Source: Actinomycetota bacterium (GTDB lineage: Bacteria > Actinomycetota > Actinomycetes > Nanopelagicales > Nanopelagicaceae). Taken from it: a stretch of DNA of 7,593 nt. Below, in pieces: positions 6,758 to 7,593 of the stretch. The stretch spans positions 1 to 7,593 of the forward strand of contig CANLHE010000030.1 of assembly GCA_947490605.1 (NCBI GenBank). Direction: 5' to 3'. The notes below the pieces were generated by a model. It was not told the DNA's origin. It ran no database searches and worked only from the letters and a program-made list of their open reading frames with translations. A program made the position numbers and the translations under genes. The first letter of the stretch is position 1. Each line of letters opens with the position of its first letter.

Positions 6758-7551
6758 TGAATGCAATTTCAGATGCGCTAATCATCACCAAGCGTCAGTT
6801 ACTCCAACTTTCCAGAGTGCCTGAAGTTTTAGTTTTCTCAACTATTCAGCCAATTATGTTTGTTTTGTTATTTAGGTATGTGTTTGGTGGCTCAATTGAT
6901 ACCGGCCAACCTGGTGGATATGTACAGTTACTAATGCCGGGAATATTTGTGCAGACAGTTGCCTTCACTCTTGCCTCTACCGCAGTTGGATTATCTGCTG
7001 ATATGCAAAAGGGATTAATTGATCGTTTTAGATCTCTACCCATTTCAAGATCTGCAGTTGTATTTGGCCGAACCTTAGGCGATGGCGTATTAAATATCGT
7101 GGTCTTAGCTGCCATGGGAATAACTGGCTTTATTGTTGGCTGGCGACCATCCTCAGGCCCGGTGATGATTACTTTAGGTTTTCTTTTCTTATTCTTATTT
7201 GGTTTTGCTATGTCCTGGGTTGGAGTATTAATTGGCTTAGCAGTAAAGGATGAACGGGTTGCTCAGAACGCAACATTTATTGCAGTTTTCCCACTGACCT
7301 TTTTATCAAATGCATTTGCGCCAACAACCGGCATGCCAAAAGCATTGCAGTATGTAGCTGAGTGGAATCCAGTATCAACCATGGTGGCCGGCTGCCGAGA
7401 GTTATTTGGTTTAAAGAATGAGTTTGGTGCAACAGCTGGATCTTTCCCCAGTGATAATCCACTACTTATGTCAATTATTTATATGATAATAATTATGGCG
7501 ATCTTTATTCCACTTAGTGTGCGCAAATACAACAACGCAGCTAACAAGTAA
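6757..7551 (+). CDS. DrrB-family ABC-2 type permease subunit
   Basis: Membrane partner of the upstream ATPase; two copies of each normally form the exporter. The 264-residue protein has six hydrophobic segments, roughly 25–43, 58–80, 106–128, 136–162, 169–187 and 236–255, as expected for ABC-2 permeases. The coupling-region signature KGLIDRFRSLPISRSAVVFG (85–104) is clear. FLSNAFAPTTGMPKALQYVA (182–201) followed by WNPVSTMV (203–210) is the conserved periplasmic/re-entrant stretch of DrrB proteins. Length is normal and nothing is missing. The start is fixed by the TAATG overlap with the ATPase and by GAGGTGG (6744–6750) 6 nt upstream, so translation is coupled and the subunits are likely made in matched amounts. 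Confidence 0.94.
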   Translation: MNAISDALIITKRQLLQLSRVPEVLVFSTIQPIMFVLLFRYVFGGSIDTGQPGGYVQLLMPGIFVQTVAFTLASTAVGLSADMQKGLIDRFRSLPISRSAVVFGRTLGDGVLNIVVLAAMGITGFIVGWRPSSGPVMITLGFLFLFLFGFAMSWVGVLIGLAVKDERVAQNATFIAVFPLTFLSNAFAPTTGMPKALQYVAEWNPVSTMVAGCRELFGLKNEFGATAGSFPSDNPLLMSIIYMIIIMAIFIPLSVRKYNNAANK

Positions 7552-7593
7552 TTAATTAAAAGGTTGCGCCTCAAGCACTGCAACTGCAATTTG
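7552..7593 (-). CDS. possible 3' end of a convergent gene entering from the right edge
   Basis: Read on the − strand from the window edge, one frame stays open for 13 codons (QIAVAVLEAQPFN) and stops with TAA at 7554–7552, directly abutting the permease stop. This matches the compact layout elsewhere, but the stretch is too short to identify, and another − frame is also open here. Treat it as a hint only. Confidence 0.25.
   Translation of the reverse strand, partial: QIAVAVLEAQPFN

Overview
The window looks like chromosomal DNA of an AT-rich, streamlined actinobacterium. Three things suggest this. The gene order enolase – FtsB/DivIC – DUF501 protein – Ppx/GppA phosphatase is the conserved actinobacterial one, as in mycobacteria. 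The genes are packed with gaps of a few bases or short overlaps. Base composition is low in G+C and TTA leucine codons are frequent, which is unusual for the phylum and fits freshwater acI-type Actinobacteria (Nanopelagicales). The phylum call is well supported; the acI placement is an inference from composition and compactness.

Left half, + strand (80–3300): eno, ftsB, a DUF501 gene and ppx lie head to tail and are probably one operon. Glycolytic enolase is followed by a membrane division protein, a conserved protein of unknown role and a polyphosphate/nucleotide phosphatase. The DUF501 gene is broken near its 3' end by a 10-bp imperfect tandem duplication. Removing one copy restores a reading frame that runs on and overlaps the ppx start by 4 nt.

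Middle (3301–4410): a tRNA gene with a UAA (leucine) anticodon lies alone between ppx and a Bax inhibitor-1/YccA-type membrane protein gene. The tRNA is odd in two ways. It has a short class I variable loop where bacterial tRNA-Leu has a long arm, and it is bracketed by a perfect 12-bp inverted repeat. The membrane protein gene has a leader with repeats and a strong ribosome binding site. It ends in a perfect 15-bp hairpin terminator, one arm of which is the last codons of the convergent MFS transporter gene.

Right half (4387–7593): an MFS exporter gene on the − strand and a two-gene DrrA/DrrB-type ABC exporter on the + strand diverge from a short shared intergenic region. The MFS frame clearly extends about 62 codons upstream of its first ATG but has no ATG, GTG or TTG there, so an ATT start or a damaged start is implied. 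The ABC operon has a TATAAT box placed so that its transcript should begin at the ATG, that is, leaderless. The permease ends at 7551 and a convergent gene may enter from the right edge.

No mobile element, CRISPR array or obvious defence system is visible. The most unusual items are the tRNA with its bracketing repeat, the duplicated 10-mer in DUF501, and the MFS start.
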